NCBI GenBank assembly: GCA_021810025.1
Contig: JAJZJS010000001.1
Span: 2,109 to 66,108 of the forward strand
Length of the DNA: 64,000 nucleotides
Reading direction: 5' to 3'
Source: a bacterium
Lineage (GTDB): Bacteria; Patescibacteriota; Saccharimonadia; Saccharimonadales; UBA4665
Shown here one piece after another: positions 37,343 to 46,626 of the stretch. Positions within the stretch are counted from its first letter, which is position 1; every line of letters starts with the position of its first letter. Below the pieces are notes generated by a model that saw nothing but the letters and a program-made list of their open reading frames with translations, was not told the origin of the DNA and made no database searches. A program made the translations under genes and the position numbers.

Positions 37343-38575
37343 TTATATTCCTCCACTTGATATAGCACCGGATCCTGCTAGACTATAGATGGGCAATAAA
37401 ATTGCAGCTACAATTATCATCGCTACTATGCCAAGCAAAACAATCATTACGGGTTCTATAATCGTTGATATACTGCTTATTATAATATCCACCTCTTTCT
37501 CATAGTAATCAGCTGATTTATTAAGCATAGCTTCTATTGATCCAGATTTTTCGCCAATCTTTATCATACTTGGTACTAGGGGTAAAAAGTTAGGATCATT
37601 TGATAAAATATCCCCCAGAGACTTACCTCCTTTAACCTTCTCGGCAGCCTTTTTAATAGATTGACTAATCTGATAATTATCCACACTCTCAGATACAACA
37701 TCTAATACACTTAGCAGAGGAACTCCGGCGCCCATAAGCGTGGCTGCAGTCCTACTAAATCGAGCCATGTAAATCATTCGAAACAAATTTTTAAATGGGG
37801 GCATATTCAATTTTAATGAATCGATAAACCTCGTACCCGATTTGGTTCTAATCCATCGTGCGAGAAAAACTATTAATAATCCTCCAACCAATATAATAAT
37901 CCACCAATATCTAATAATATTATTAGATATGTCGAGCAATACCCTTGTTTCAATAGGAAGACTAGTGCCAGGAAAACTAGTATAAAGAATTTTTATTTGA
38001 GGAACTACTTTAACTAACATAAACACTAGAACCGCAATCATAACTAGAATCACTACAATTGGATAAATCATTGCTCCTCTAATTTTAGATGTAATGTCAG
38101 ATTCCTTTTCTAGCTGATTGGCAATTCTTTCCAAAGAAGCATCCATCGTGCCTGATGCTTCACCTGCGGCAACTAGATTAACAGTTACTTTATTGAATAC
38201 TTTTGGAAACTTTTCCATCGATTGTGATAAACTTTGTCCTGCTTCAATAGACGCAATTATATCTACTATTATTACTTTAAAATTCTTATTCTTGGTCTGA
38301 TCTTCAATGTTGCGAAGACTCTGAGCAAGGGGTAAACCTGCATTCATCAAAGTACTAAGCTGGCGAGCAAACATGACCTTTTCTTTAGCCTTTATCCGCT
38401 TAGAAAAATTACGTATATTTAAAACACTCTCTTTATTTAATGTTTCAATTGATATTGGAATAAGCTCAAGACCTTTTATAATACTAGAGGCATCTTGAAT
38501 ACTTTGAGCATCAACATTAGCCTCAACCATTTTTCCAGTCGTTTTATTTTTAGCTTTGTATTTGTATGTTATCAT
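37343..38575 (-). CDS. pilC: Type IV pilus inner-membrane platform protein
   Basis: The product has 410 residues, the usual size. Two T2SSF domains are separated by membrane helices, with FARQLSTLMNAGLPLAQSL and FSRTAATLMGAGVPLLSVL as the repeated signatures. It couples the PilB and PilT motors to the pilus. It starts two bases after the pilT stop. Confidence 0.95.
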   Translation of the reverse strand: MITYKYKAKNKTTGKMVEANVDAQSIQDASSIIKGLELIPISIETLNKESVLNIRNFSKRIKAKEKVMFARQLSTLMNAGLPLAQSLRNIEDQTKNKNFKVIIVDIIASIEAGQSLSQSMEKFPKVFNKVTVNLVAAGEASGTMDASLERIANQLEKESDITSKIRGAMIYPIVVILVMIAVLVFMLVKVVPQIKILYTSFPGTSLPIETRVLLDISNNIIRYWWIIILVGGLLIVFLARWIRTKSGTRFIDSLKLNMPPFKNLFRMIYMARFSRTAATLMGAGVPLLSVLDVVSESVDNYQISQSIKKAAEKVKGGKSLGDILSNDPNFLPLVPSMIKIGEKSGSIEAMLNKSADYYEKEVDIIISSISTIIEPVMIVLLGIVAMIIVAAILLPIYSLAGSGAISSGGI

Positions 38576-38577
38576 AT

Positions 38578-39645
38578 CTAATCTCGCATTAATCTATCCA
38601 ACTCATCTAGATCAACGGCATAGTTTTTAGCTTCCTCATAAGTTATGGTTCCATTCTTGATTAAATTAACAAGGGTATGATCCATAGACTGCATGCCAAA
38701 TTCAGCACCTGTCTGAATCACAGCCTCTAGCTGGTGACTTTTCCCTTCTCTAATAATATTTCTTACGGCTGGAGTAGCAATTAAAATTTCAGCAGCTGCA
38801 ATGCGACCTCCTCCAATAGTTGGAACTAATCTTTGAGAACAAATAGCCATCAAAATGTTTGATAACTGAGCTCGTATTTGAGCTTGCTGATGAGGTGGAA
38901 ATACATCAATCATACGATCAATTGATTGGCTGGCAGAATTAGTATGAAGCGTAGCGAAAACTAGGTGTCCCGTCTCAGCTATAGTAACGGCGCTTGCAAT
39001 TGTTTCAAGGTCTCGCATTTCACCAATTAAGACAACGTCGGGGTCTTCCCTTAGGGCAGACCTTAAGGCGGCCGTAAAAGAATAAGTATCATAATGAACT
39101 TCTCTTTGAACAATAATAGATTTCTTAGAAACATGAGCATATTCAATTGGGTCTTCAATAGTTATGATATGACGAGATTGTTCAAAATTAATTTTATGAA
39201 TTATAGATGCCAAAGAAGTAGATTTGCCGGAACCCGTAGGACCAGTTACCAAAACTAAGCCTCTAGGAAATTCGGCAAATTTGTTAACAATTTTAGGCAA
39301 GCCTAGTTGCTCTAAGCTTGGAATCACATTTGGAATTAATCGAAGTGCAGCAGCTAAATTGCCCCTCTCATGAAAAGCGTTAACCCTAAATCTTCCGAGA
39401 TCTCCAAAAGAAAAGCTAAAATCATATTCCTTATCTTTAAGTAAAATTTGTTTTTGCTCATCGTCAAGTATTGAAAATATTAATGCTTCAACAGTTTCTT
39501 CCGTTAAAACATCTGCGCCACTTACCGGCAGAAGTGCGCTGTCGACCCTAATCATGGGTGGAAGTCCGACCTGTATATGAATATCTGAACCCTTTTTTTT
39601 AATTATTTCTTCAAGTAAAGGCTCTATGCGAGGTTTTGTATCCAT
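38578..39645 (-). CDS. pilT: Type IV pilus retraction ATPase
   Basis: The product has 355 residues. The P-loop GPTGSGKST, Walker B DPDVVLIGEMRD, the His box GHLVFATLHT and VRNIIREGK (the AIRNLIRE retraction motif) identify PilT over PilB. It powers pilus retraction, so twitching movement is expected. It is the first gene of the run pilT-pilC-pilin-pilD, with AGGGTGG before its ATG. Confidence 0.95.
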   Translation of the reverse strand: MDTKPRIEPLLEEIIKKKGSDIHIQVGLPPMIRVDSALLPVSGADVLTEETVEALIFSILDDEQKQILLKDKEYDFSFSFGDLGRFRVNAFHERGNLAAALRLIPNVIPSLEQLGLPKIVNKFAEFPRGLVLVTGPTGSGKSTSLASIIHKINFEQSRHIITIEDPIEYAHVSKKSIIVQREVHYDTYSFTAALRSALREDPDVVLIGEMRDLETIASAVTIAETGHLVFATLHTNSASQSIDRMIDVFPPHQQAQIRAQLSNILMAICSQRLVPTIGGGRIAAAEILIATPAVRNIIREGKSHQLEAVIQTGAEFGMQSMDHTLVNLIKNGTITYEEAKNYAVDLDELDRLMRD

Positions 39646-39816
39646 AATCCACCCTTTATTGTTGTGTTTCTTTCGTTATGTTTAATCATTTTATTGATAA
39701 ATTATAATCTTCGTCTTATTACCTTAAGAATTATAATATTAATACTATCATTTTGCGCCATCATGAAGCAAATATTTATTATGAGCGTTTAGAGATAATC
39801 GTAATTACTCTTATGC

Positions 39817-39822
39817 TATAAT
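39817..39822 (+). promoter_or_regulatory. Extended -10 box of the minor pilin operon, leaderless
   Basis: TGCTATAAT ends six bases before the ATG at 39829. Confidence 0.6.
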
Positions 39823-39828
39823 AATTTT

Positions 39829-40755
39829 ATGATTTTTAGCAAAAATAGGAATCAAACATCAAAAAAAGGTTTTACGATTGTAGAAACAATGATATTTTTA
39901 GCAATTAGCGGTTTGATGGTTGCAGTAACGATCAATTCTGTTATTGGAAAACAAGGAGACACAGAATTTAAAACAGGTTTAAATATATTGCGAGATAATT
40001 TAAGCCTAAGCCTAACCAACGTTCTTAATGGTAACTATCAGTTACCAGTCGGCAAATATTGTACAATTAATGGTTCAAATCAACCAGTAATAACTGGTTC
40101 TCTGGAAACTGCAGGCAACTGTACATTTTTAGGTGAAGTTATATCTTTTGGAACCAAGTCCTATACAGTCTATACCGTCCTGGGTAGGACCTATGAATCA
40201 TCACATCCAAATTTATTAGCAACTAATATAACACAAGCCAAGCCCGCTATCTTTCCTAGTCTCTCCCAATACTTTCAGCTACCAGAAAGTATTGAAATAC
40301 AATGTTTAGCGATACAATCTAGCGCATCTTCCACGTGTCAAAAATCTGCACCTATAGGAAGCTTTGCCATTATCAGTTTTACGGGATTTAGTGGCGAAAA
40401 CACTTCTGGAACTTCCCTACAAGCCTATCAAGGATCTAGCACCTCTGGCAATTCCCTTTTAAATAACGGATCTCTTCAAGCCGAATTAATTCCAATACCT
40501 CAATCTCAACTTAATGATTCTTCCCCAAGAACTATTAATTTAATAAATAATCTTATTAATTGTACTTCAAATGTTAATATGATTTGTAGTAAGTCAAGTG
40601 GACCAGAAATTCTTCCTGAACCCATAAATCCTTCAAATGGAATAGTTCTTTGTCTCAACAGTGGCACCAATAATGAGTCGGCAGATTTAATATTTGGCGG
40701 GAATAACAGCCCTAGTTCTGTTTCTATAAAATTATTTGGAAGCCCAGGATGCTAA
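39829..40755 (+). CDS. Minor pilin-like protein 1
   Basis: The product has 308 residues with a prepilin site KKG/FTIVETM (cleavage after Gly14, Glu at mature position 5), a hydrophobic helix and a long Ser/Asn-rich extracellular part with several cysteines. It opens a four-gene operon of pilin-like genes and overlaps the next by seven bases. Confidence 0.85.
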   Translation: MIFSKNRNQTSKKGFTIVETMIFLAISGLMVAVTINSVIGKQGDTEFKTGLNILRDNLSLSLTNVLNGNYQLPVGKYCTINGSNQPVITGSLETAGNCTFLGEVISFGTKSYTVYTVLGRTYESSHPNLLATNITQAKPAIFPSLSQYFQLPESIEIQCLAIQSSASSTCQKSAPIGSFAIISFTGFSGENTSGTSLQAYQGSSTSGNSLLNNGSLQAELIPIPQSQLNDSSPRTINLINNLINCTSNVNMICSKSSGPEILPEPINPSNGIVLCLNSGTNNESADLIFGGNNSPSSVSIKLFGSPGC

Positions 40756-41315
40756 GAATTAACACAATAATATCTTTAAATAATAAGGGTGATACGATTA
40801 TTGAAGTTATGATTTCGATGGCTATTTTGGGTTTAATCTTAGGTGGTGCGTATTATACCGCCAATCAATCTTTAAATAATATTAGGGCAGCTAATGAACA
40901 CTCCGTAGCGGCTAATATTGCTCAATCCCAAATCGAAGAAATTAAAATCTATAATAAAGATAATCCACAAGATCCTTTTGATTCATCAGATAGTACTAAT
41001 TCTGGGGCATGTTTATCGACTAGCTTAAATCCCCTACCAGGAACTCAAGACAATAATATTGGTGGAAGACAATATTGGTGCAAGACCCCCTCCAATAATC
41101 CATCCAACATTTTAAATAGTGCTCCAAGATCAGCTTCCACGGCATTTTACTATAGCATTAATGTTAACTGTAAACCATATTTCATGACATCTACCTATGG
41201 AGTCGCAAGTGTAAATACTAAGTTTTACACCTATACAGTCACTGTCAATTGGCCCACGAGTGCTGTTACTGGATCGACTCGAAATCAAGTTGTCCTTAAC
41301 TACCGATCAAATTAA
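40749..41315 (+). CDS. Minor pilin-like protein 2
   Basis: The product has 188 residues. The prepilin site is NKG/DTIIEVM after Gly14; Glu5 is kept, but Asp replaces Phe at position 1. The head contains four cysteines. It probably sits with its neighbours in the priming or tip complex of the pilus (like PilV/GspI), an inference from gene order. Confidence 0.83.
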   Translation: MLRINTIISLNNKGDTIIEVMISMAILGLILGGAYYTANQSLNNIRAANEHSVAANIAQSQIEEIKIYNKDNPQDPFDSSDSTNSGACLSTSLNPLPGTQDNNIGGRQYWCKTPSNNPSNILNSAPRSASTAFYYSINVNCKPYFMTSTYGVASVNTKFYTYTVTVNWPTSAVTGSTRNQVVLNYRSN

Positions 41316-41321
41316 ATCAAA

Positions 41322-41996
41322 ATGCATTATAATAATATGTTTAGAAAAAAAAATAAAAATAACAAAGGATTTACTATTATTGAATTGATGATAGCAACTG
41401 CGGTCTTTGCGGTTATTATGATTATTACAACCACGGCTATTCTAGGAATTAGTAAAACCTATATCCAAGGTTTGGTTGAGTCACAAAATCAGAATACAAC
41501 AAGAAGAATTGTTTCACAAATTAGTCAAGATATTCAATATAATAGCCCTGCATCTATTAATTTAACTGGTCTTCTTTTTCTAGATCATAATCGTCCAAAT
41601 GGATGGTTTTGTATCGGACAGGATGTTTATGTAGTTCAAATAGACCATGAAATAACAAACTCTAACGATTACGCTCTTATACGATATTCTAGTTCTTCAT
41701 GTCCAACATCTCAGCCCAAAATTTCCGCTAATCTTACTCCAAACACAACATATAATAAAGGATCGGTGGAAGAATTGTTAACCATAGATCAACAACTTTC
41801 TCAATTTGACATAACTTCTTCTCGAAACGGATATTTTACTATTAGTGCCACAGTGGCATACGGCAATGATTTTATGCTAAACCCAAAACCTTCCCCTCAT
41901 GGACTTATCTATCAATGCAACACTTCTTCCTTCTCGCTAAATTTCTGCTCCATAACCTCTTTGACAAATTCTGTTGGACCAAGTATAAATTATTAG
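41322..41996 (+). CDS. Minor pilin-like protein 3
   Basis: The product has 224 residues, with NKG/FTIIELM (cleavage after Gly16) and a hydrophobic helix. Size and order fit PilW/GspJ. Met6 is an alternative start. Six bases separate it from gene 2. Confidence 0.83.
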   Translation: MHYNNMFRKKNKNNKGFTIIELMIATAVFAVIMIITTTAILGISKTYIQGLVESQNQNTTRRIVSQISQDIQYNSPASINLTGLLFLDHNRPNGWFCIGQDVYVVQIDHEITNSNDYALIRYSSSSCPTSQPKISANLTPNTTYNKGSVEELLTIDQQLSQFDITSSRNGYFTISATVAYGNDFMLNPKPSPHGLIYQCNTSSFSLNFCSITSLTNSVGPSINY

Positions 41997-42006
41997 TATA
42001 AAGCTT

Positions 42007-43107
42007 ATGAAAAGAATATTTAAAATTCATGGCGCAACAAAAGATAATGGCTATGCTTCTTTTGTTATAACCTTAATTACAATTATTCTTGTTGGATTGA
42101 TTGTCTTGGGATTTAGTATAGATGCCAATATAGAACAAAAGAATTCTCTAGGCAACATTTTATCGACGGCAGCATATTATGCCGCAGAAAGTGGCATAAA
42201 TGATGCCTATAACATTGTTTCGAGCTATATCAATAAGGGCATTCCTGTGCCTCCGGGAGATAAATGTAATTCTCCTAACTATGTTAGCGGTAAATCGAAT
42301 TATTTAGTTCCTAGCCCTAATAGTAGTGGACCACCTCAAATATACTATTCTTGTCTAATGGTTAATCCCGAGCCCCAAACTCTACAATACCAAGATCTTT
42401 TGCCCGGTACGGGCACAGTTATCCCTATTGAAAGCTACTTATCGTCAAGTTCTTCTAACCCTCCATTAAACACGATTACCATTAGTTGGGAATATCACAT
42501 ATCCCCCGGCAATCAAATAAATTTATTTTTTTCGGGCTGTCCCAATCAAGTAAAGAGTGCTAATTTCCCATCTTTGACAAGCTATCCTGGACCAATAAGC
42601 TGTGGAGCAGGTGTATTACAAGTAGACTTAGCCTCATCCTTAGACATTAATACCGCAACCACGGTTTTTCTTGAACCGCAAGATTCTCCAGCCGTTAATA
42701 ATACTGAGCCATTATCGTTTGATCGTGTAATCTATGTGAATTGCAGCCAAAATTCTCCCGCTGGCGGCATTTATGCTTGTACGACTACAATTAATGTGTC
42801 GTCAATGAACACTAATACTATATACCTTCACCTCATTCCCTTTTATGACTCAGCTGATGTTTCTATAAGTGCAACCGCCCAAGAAGGCTCTAACATAAAT
42901 CCCGTTAGTCTACAAGGAGCTCAAGTTTTAATTGATTCAACTGGATATGCAAGTGGACAATATAAACGTTTGCAGGAAAGAGTTTGCGATAATTTATATT
43001 GTGGGAACAGTAACTACGTACCAGCCTCAGCCATTCAGTCTGATACTAGCATCTGTAAAAATTTTGTAGTATATCCTGGAAATCCACTAACGACACCATC
43101 ATGTTAA
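42007..43107 (+). CDS. PilX/GspK-like minor pilus protein
   Basis: The product has 366 residues. The N-terminal hydrophobic helix (about 17-37) follows DNGYASFVITL and lacks the Glu5 of true pilins, as PilX/GspK proteins often do. AAYYAAESGINDAY is the typical PilX N-terminal motif. A long Pro/Ser/Asn-rich exported part follows. It is the last gene of the minor pilin operon. Confidence 0.8.
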   Translation: MKRIFKIHGATKDNGYASFVITLITIILVGLIVLGFSIDANIEQKNSLGNILSTAAYYAAESGINDAYNIVSSYINKGIPVPPGDKCNSPNYVSGKSNYLVPSPNSSGPPQIYYSCLMVNPEPQTLQYQDLLPGTGTVIPIESYLSSSSSNPPLNTITISWEYHISPGNQINLFFSGCPNQVKSANFPSLTSYPGPISCGAGVLQVDLASSLDINTATTVFLEPQDSPAVNNTEPLSFDRVIYVNCSQNSPAGGIYACTTTINVSSMNTNTIYLHLIPFYDSADVSISATAQEGSNINPVSLQGAQVLIDSTGYASGQYKRLQERVCDNLYCGNSNYVPASAIQSDTSICKNFVVYPGNPLTTPSC

Positions 43108-43144
43108 AACGATCCTAATAGAAAAATTAACATAGTTATGTAAC

Positions 43145-43170
43145 AATGCTAAATTAATTTATTTAGCATT
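43145..43170. other. Hairpin between convergent genes
   Basis: AATGCTAAAT and ATTTAGCATT form a perfect 10-bp stem with a six-base loop. No T-run follows on either strand, so it is a weak or factor-dependent terminator at best. Confidence 0.45.
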
Positions 43171-43214
43171 AACTTTAAAAAAATAATATGCTTCATCGCA
43201 CTGTTCTATCAATC

Positions 43215-44573
43215 CTAATTAACGATTGGTGGTAAGCTAGTTATCGATTGAACTATTGGGGCTGGGCTGTATCCAGGTGTTAACCAGTTTAATGGTGAGT
43301 AGATAAATTGTTCTGAGGCGTTAGGATCTGTGGGATTTGAAGAGCTAGAAGATAAGTGGTAGGTTCCATACGATCTATAAAGATTAATTGTGTGCGCAAT
43401 TAGGCTTCCTTTAACAATTAATGGTTTGCTGCAGTGATCATAGTAATCTGTTGTATAACTGGAATTACATTCATTAATACTACTACCATGATCCATTATA
43501 GTTCCTCCTTCATCGATATAGACTCCATCAAGCTCGGTCACGTTATTACCAATTGTTATATTACCTCCCTTTACTACTAATTCAAAGCTAGGGACATTGG
43601 ATGGTGATACTCCAGAATCATTAAAGATAATATTCCCATTTATGGTTACGTTGCCGTTTGCATAATAAACATCATGAGTGCCAGGAGAAATTGTCATAAC
43701 ACCTATAGTTGATGGAGCGGGTTGAACCGTAAAACCTTGGGGTGGATTATTTGCAAGCTCCTGAGCATATGTATAGTAACCGATACCACCACAATTTCCG
43801 CCTTCCCCATAGTTACCACCATAGCTTGGTGGTGGTTGTGTATTAGAAAATGTTAAAGGATCTAGCATATTAAGAACATTCTGTCCGCTAACAAAACCAC
43901 TGATAGGTCTAGTAGCTAGATCTGCGACAGTAGTACCAGAGCCTTGTTGACCACTACCCCCCTTATTAAATCCATATATAGAGGCGATATTATTATAACA
44001 GCTAGCTATATGTGAAGAACTTACGCCAGCTAAAACATCTCCTCCGAATACTTTAATGTATGGTTTAGCTTGGAGGGGTTGAGAACAACTAGGTCCAAGT
44101 GAATAGAGTTGTCCCGCTGTCTGTATGGAACCAGCACTGTTCATCGTCCCTGACGAAGGATCTACTCCAATATTAAAGCAGGCGACATCTCCATAACTCA
44201 AGCTAGGAATGGTTGCTGGACAAGAATATGTAATGCTATACGAGGTAGTAGGATCAGAAGGACCTGGTGAATTACTGCTGTTACTGTAGATTATTGGTAG
44301 AGTTGGATTTGAAGTACAAGAATAAGGATAAGAATAATATTTAGAAGGATCAATCTCGTTATGATACTGGGCATTGATAGTTGTATTAACGCCCTTAACT
44401 ATATATGGATTAATAAGCTTTCCTCCATGATTAGCCGAAAATATTACTTTAACAGATGGTTTATATACTACGGTAGCTGGGTTTTCAACTGTACGATTAT
44501 TAGAAGAATCTAGGAAGTAAGGAGTAGCAGATGTCAAACTAATACTAAAATGACGATTGTAGCATTCTGGGAC
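43215..44573. repeat. 1.36-kb near-identical repeat, second copy at 46627-47985
   Basis: The two copies have a constant offset of 3,412 bp. Two differing bases close to the stop codons were noticed; the rest looks identical, ending sharply at GGGAC. Outside it the genes differ except for short blocks, such as the exact 59 bp at 45025-45083 and 48410-48468. Confidence 0.92.
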
Positions 44574-45986
44574 CGAGGGAACGGACGTAGTAGAACCTGA
44601 TACAGTCCCCGTGGTTGGGCCACTCACTTTTTTGTAGTAATAAGTGGTCGTAGTAGTAGAAATGGCTTGAGCGGGGGTAAATTTTCCATTTGGCAATGGA
44701 TACAAACAACCATAAATACTTACAATACTTCCGGATGGACAAGATAAGGTGGTAGTAGAACTAGACTCAAGTTCATAGGTGGTGGCAGAATATGTCTCGG
44801 TATAATTAGCAGTAACTCCTTCAGAATCATAAGGATAATCTTTAAAAAACTTAGTATAGTTTGCCGTAAATGATCCCGATGAAGATTGATTAGGAGTAAA
44901 GGTAGTTGTGTCATTGCTTCCACTTTCGGTTACACTGTTTAAGTTATAGTTGGTGGGAGTATATACAGTAACACTAGAAGGAGAAGTAGCTGACGCAGCT
45001 GGAAGAGATGTAGGAGTTTTTAGGTTAGGAGTATTAATTGGGACTTCGCTACCATTGTTGTCTGAATTACCCCATGGGGGGCAGGGAGCATAGTCTTTAG
45101 GAGGAGTTGTAGTTAAGTATAAATTAATTGTTGTAGAAGAAGATTTACATCCACTCTGCGCCGGATTGAGTGTTTGATTTGGAGCCGGATAGTCACCAGC
45201 TACGCACATATAAGAAGTCTTTGAACCTCCTATACCAAATTGGGAGACCTCTATTTCTGTTACTTGTATTGTCAATGTTTCACTTTGGGTTATTGGAGAA
45301 TCTGCAGTAAACGTAAAACTTCCTTCAGGATTCGTTGGACTTATTGAACATCCTGGAGCAGCTACATTACCGGGTTGAGATGGATCTTCAAACCAAAATT
45401 TAGTACCGGGTTGGTACCATATAGCACTTTGTTGTCCAACAATACAGGAAAAATTACCCGGAATATTGGCCTTTGCGTTTGATACATAAATTGAACTCAC
45501 GCAAGCTTCAGATACAGCGTTAGGAGGAATAGCTGGAGATGGAAGTGTCTGTGAACAATTTGCCGCATTTACGGACGCGTTATAAGGATACGATACATTA
45601 CCTACTGTAGCAAGATGACAAATAAAGGTAAGATTATTTAATAGTAAATTAATTTTTTTCGTACCATAAGGTATAGCAATTGGATTAATTGCTGTGCCAT
45701 CATATTGACTCCCTGCGCTACTTGATATCCATGAAAATTCTCCCCCTTCATAGGGTTGTTGGTAAGGTTTTTGGTTTCCGTCGCAGGTATTATCAGGGGT
45801 TGCAGGATTTGCAGGAGTATCAAAAGCACCTAAAGCAGCTTGAATATCTGAAGGTATGGCACTTAAGTCTACGCTTTGTACAGCATAAGTTTTATGATTG
45901 TAGTAAAAAACTAATGTTAGGCTAGATATAATAAATAATAATGTTGCGCAAATTATAAATCGTATTTTTTGGGAATATTTTTTCAT
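43215..45986 (-). CDS. Large pilus-locus secreted protein, copy B
   Basis: The product has 923 residues: a signal/anchor helix (about 9-29), a unique N-terminal part (about 40-300), a Ser/Thr-rich middle with PPWGNSDNNGSEVPINTPN and NQSSSGSFTANYTKFFKDYPYD, and a C-terminal 450 residues almost identical to copy A. The end has short repeated strands (VTINGNIIF, ITIGNNVTELDGVYID, LIVKGSLIAHTINLY) like a beta-helix. It overlaps the upstream 181-residue gene as ATGA. I infer an adhesin or tip protein exported with the pilus; no PilY1 homology is visible. Confidence 0.75.
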   Translation of the reverse strand: MKKYSQKIRFIICATLLFIISSLTLVFYYNHKTYAVQSVDLSAIPSDIQAALGAFDTPANPATPDNTCDGNQKPYQQPYEGGEFSWISSSAGSQYDGTAINPIAIPYGTKKINLLLNNLTFICHLATVGNVSYPYNASVNAANCSQTLPSPAIPPNAVSEACVSSIYVSNAKANIPGNFSCIVGQQSAIWYQPGTKFWFEDPSQPGNVAAPGCSISPTNPEGSFTFTADSPITQSETLTIQVTEIEVSQFGIGGSKTSYMCVAGDYPAPNQTLNPAQSGCKSSSTTINLYLTTTPPKDYAPCPPWGNSDNNGSEVPINTPNLKTPTSLPAASATSPSSVTVYTPTNYNLNSVTESGSNDTTTFTPNQSSSGSFTANYTKFFKDYPYDSEGVTANYTETYSATTYELESSSTTTLSCPSGSIVSIYGCLYPLPNGKFTPAQAISTTTTTYYYKKVSGPTTGTVSGSTTSVPSVPECYNRHFSISLTSATPYFLDSSNNRTVENPATVVYKPSVKVIFSANHGGKLINPYIVKGVNTTINAQYHNEIDPSKYYSYPYSCTSNPTLPIIYSNSSNSPGPSDPTTSYSITYSCPATIPSLSYGDVACFNIGVDPSSGTMNSAGSIQTAGQLYSLGPSCSQPLQAKPYIKVFGGDVLAGVSSSHIASCYNNIASIYGFNKGGSGQQGSGTTVADLATRPISGFVSGQNVLNMLDPLTFSNTQPPPSYGGNYGEGGNCGGIGYYTYAQELANNPPQGFTVQPAPSTIGVMTISPGTHDVYYANGNVTINGNIIFNDSGVSPSNVPSFELVVKGGNITIGNNVTELDGVYIDEGGTIMDHGSSINECNSSYTTDYYDHCSKPLIVKGSLIAHTINLYRSYGTYHLSSSSSNPTDPNASEQFIYSPLNWLTPGYSPAPIVQSITSLPPIVN

Positions 45987-46528
45987 GAGTGTGAAACATT
46001 AATAATATTATTCATGTCTTGCTTAATCCTAAGGTTTAGTGAGTTAAGATCATATTTTAAAGATTTTATAGATATATAATTAGTTAGTTGAGGATCTGGC
46101 TTATTGCCCTTATTAATAAGTGCAGCTAAGAGGTTAATATCATTTTGAGCAGAAACACTATTGGCACTTTCAATTTGATAGACACTTAGAATATACATAC
46201 AATTCGGACTATTCTTATAACCAGGAGTGTTCTGAATTTGTTTAGCTATGCTTTCTTGTGCGGCAGCGTTGTCATTCTTAAAGCTAGAGATTGCATTTTT
46301 AATCACCGTGTTTCCACATATGACAGAGTTTTTCTTATTGCCCCTAGACAAAAACACTAATAAAGTCGATAGTAAAACAATTAATATAACAATTAATAAT
46401 ATAAATATAGGTTTAAAAATATTAATTTTACGTTTAAATTCAGACACAATTACAACATTATCTGAAACATTATTTAACTTATAATTAGGTTTTGTGGTAG
46501 CTTGCGATTTACGTAGTTCAACTTTCAT
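45983..46528 (-). CDS. Small membrane-anchored partner, copy B
   Basis: The product has 181 residues: cytoplasmic start, one membrane helix (about 37-60), then a helical exported domain with two cysteines and PGYKNSPNCMY. The same pattern is in the 186-residue protein of copy A (PGYTKDPNCLY), so the two are paralogues. It is translated with the large protein, which suggests a dedicated partner or anchor. Confidence 0.7.
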   Translation of the reverse strand: MKVELRKSQATTKPNYKLNNVSDNVVIVSEFKRKINIFKPIFILLIVILIVLLSTLLVFLSRGNKKNSVICGNTVIKNAISSFKNDNAAAQESIAKQIQNTPGYKNSPNCMYILSVYQIESANSVSAQNDINLLAALINKGNKPDPQLTNYISIKSLKYDLNSLNLRIKQDMNNIINVSHS

Positions 46529-46626
46529 AATTATAAATCTATTATACTAAATACTAGACTTATTTAATATAAGCATAAACAAACAGATTCACCCCAACTA
46601 TAGATACTTCATTAGATTGAGCTAAC